Source: Oscillospiraceae bacterium (GTDB taxonomy: Bacteria > Bacillota > Clostridia > Oscillospirales > Acutalibacteraceae). From it: a stretch of 6,921 nt of DNA. Every line of letters begins with the position of its first letter. Positions within the stretch are counted from its first letter, which is position 1. The stretch lies in NCBI GenBank assembly GCA_022508865.1, contig JAFLUK010000079.1, forward strand, positions 1-6,921, written 5' to 3'. The notes below the pieces were generated by a model, which saw only the letters and a program-made list of their open reading frames with translations, did no database searches and was not told where the DNA came from. The translations under genes were made by a program, and so were the position numbers. Shown here in pieces: positions 6,713-6,921 of this stretch.

Positions 6713-6741
6713 TTGATTTTCTAATTTATTTATGATACAAT
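6713..6741 (+). promoter_or_regulatory. Sigma-A type extended -10 promoter for tRNA-Ala
   Basis: TTGATT (6713-6718, 4 of 6 to the -35 consensus) and TACAAT (6736-6741, 5 of 6 to the -10 consensus) are separated by exactly 17 nt. TG at 6733-6734 gives the extended -10 TGnTACAAT. Transcription should begin around 6747-6749, leaving only a few nucleotides before the mature tRNA at 6753. The 90-nt stretch between ybaK and the tRNA is otherwise AT-rich. Confidence 0.8.
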
Positions 6742-6752
6742 GAACAAGCTAT

Positions 6753-6828
6753 GGGGATGTAGCTCAGCTGGGAGAGTACCACAATGGCATTGTGGGAGTC
6801 GAGGGTTCGAGCCCCTTCATCTCCACCA
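6753..6828 (+). tRNA. tRNA-Ala, anticodon GGC
   Basis: A full cloverleaf can be drawn by hand. The acceptor stem GGGGATG (6753-6759) pairs with CATCTCC (6818-6824). The D arm is GCTC/GAGT (6762-6765 with 6774-6777). The anticodon stem CCACA/TGTGG (6779-6783, 6791-6795) encloses the loop ATGGCAT. The anticodon GGC at 6786-6788 reads GCC/GCU alanine codons. The variable loop is 5 nt, and the T arm is GAGGG-TTCGAGC-CCCTT (6801-6817). The discriminator is A6825 and CCA is encoded (6826-6828). The acceptor carries G3:U70, the main identity element for alanyl-tRNA synthetase, which agrees with the anticodon. Loop positions 32 and 38 are A and U, the unusual pair conserved in bacterial tRNA-Ala(GGC). 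Confidence 0.98.
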
Positions 6829-6830
6829 CA

Positions 6831-6873
6831 AAAAGACCATACCATTGATACAATTTCAATGGTGTGGTCTTTT
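6831..6873 (+). terminator. Rho-independent terminator after tRNA-Ala (probably bidirectional)
   Basis: The arms AAAAGACCATACCATTGA (6831-6848) and TCAATGGTGTGGTCTTTT (6856-6873) form an 18-bp stem with a single G-U wobble and a 7-nt loop. The U-rich end on the plus strand is the stem's own TCTTTT. On the minus strand the stem is followed by TCTTTTT, so it could also stop transcription arriving from the right. It begins 2 nt after the CCA end, and so defines a single-tRNA transcription unit and perhaps the end of read-through from ybaK. Confidence 0.9.
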
Positions 6874-6921
6874 GGATTATTTAAGACATTACTTGTTGAT
6901 TAACCTTTAAACAGAAGACCA

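Noticed and set aside
6911..6921. AGAAGACCA at the window end, echoing the AAAGACCA of the terminator arm
   Set aside because: The match is only six bases (AGACCA) and is cut by the window edge, too short to call a repeat or a second terminator.

Overview
The window is a compact plus-strand gene cluster from a low-GC Gram-positive bacterium, followed by a separate tRNA unit. Several things point to Bacillota, class Clostridia, most likely a Ruminococcus/Oscillospiraceae-type gut anaerobe: the rlmN-prpC-prkC-rsgA-thiN order, AT-rich codon use, GGAG ribosome binding sites, a three-PASTA Hanks-type kinase with a Thr/Pro-rich surface tail, and a tRNA gene with an encoded CCA. The phylum-level placement is strong. 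The family-level placement is inference from protein style only.

Layout. Bases 1-966 hold the 3' part of rlmN; its start lies outside the window. A PP2C phosphatase (prpC, 969-1694, TTG start) follows almost directly. A 104-nt gap containing two small direct repeats separates it from prkC (1799-3916), a membrane Ser/Thr kinase with PASTA repeats. Next come rsgA (3934-4836), thiN (4833-5468), an HPr-kinase-like P-loop protein of unknown role (5469-6179) and ybaK (6180-6662). From rsgA onward the genes overlap by 4 nt or abut as TAAATG, so they are probably translationally coupled. An extended -10 promoter (6713-6741) then drives tRNA-Ala(GGC) (6753-6828), which ends in a strong hairpin terminator (6831-6873). 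In the last 48 bases I recognise no feature.

How the genes work together. The phosphatase and kinase form the usual antagonistic pair that senses cell-wall fragments. RlmN (23S rRNA/tRNA methylation), RsgA (30S maturation) and YbaK (clearing mischarged tRNA) are translation-quality functions. In Bacillus subtilis the RsgA homologue is a reported PrkC substrate, so the neighbourhood links wall status to ribosome assembly. ThiN supplies thiamine diphosphate. The usual rpe gene between rsgA and thiN is absent.

I see no mobile element, CRISPR array, phage gene or obvious defence system. The region is mostly ordinary core genome. The least explained parts are the HPrK-like protein, the C-terminal surface region of PrkC, and the repeat-bearing prpC-prkC gap.
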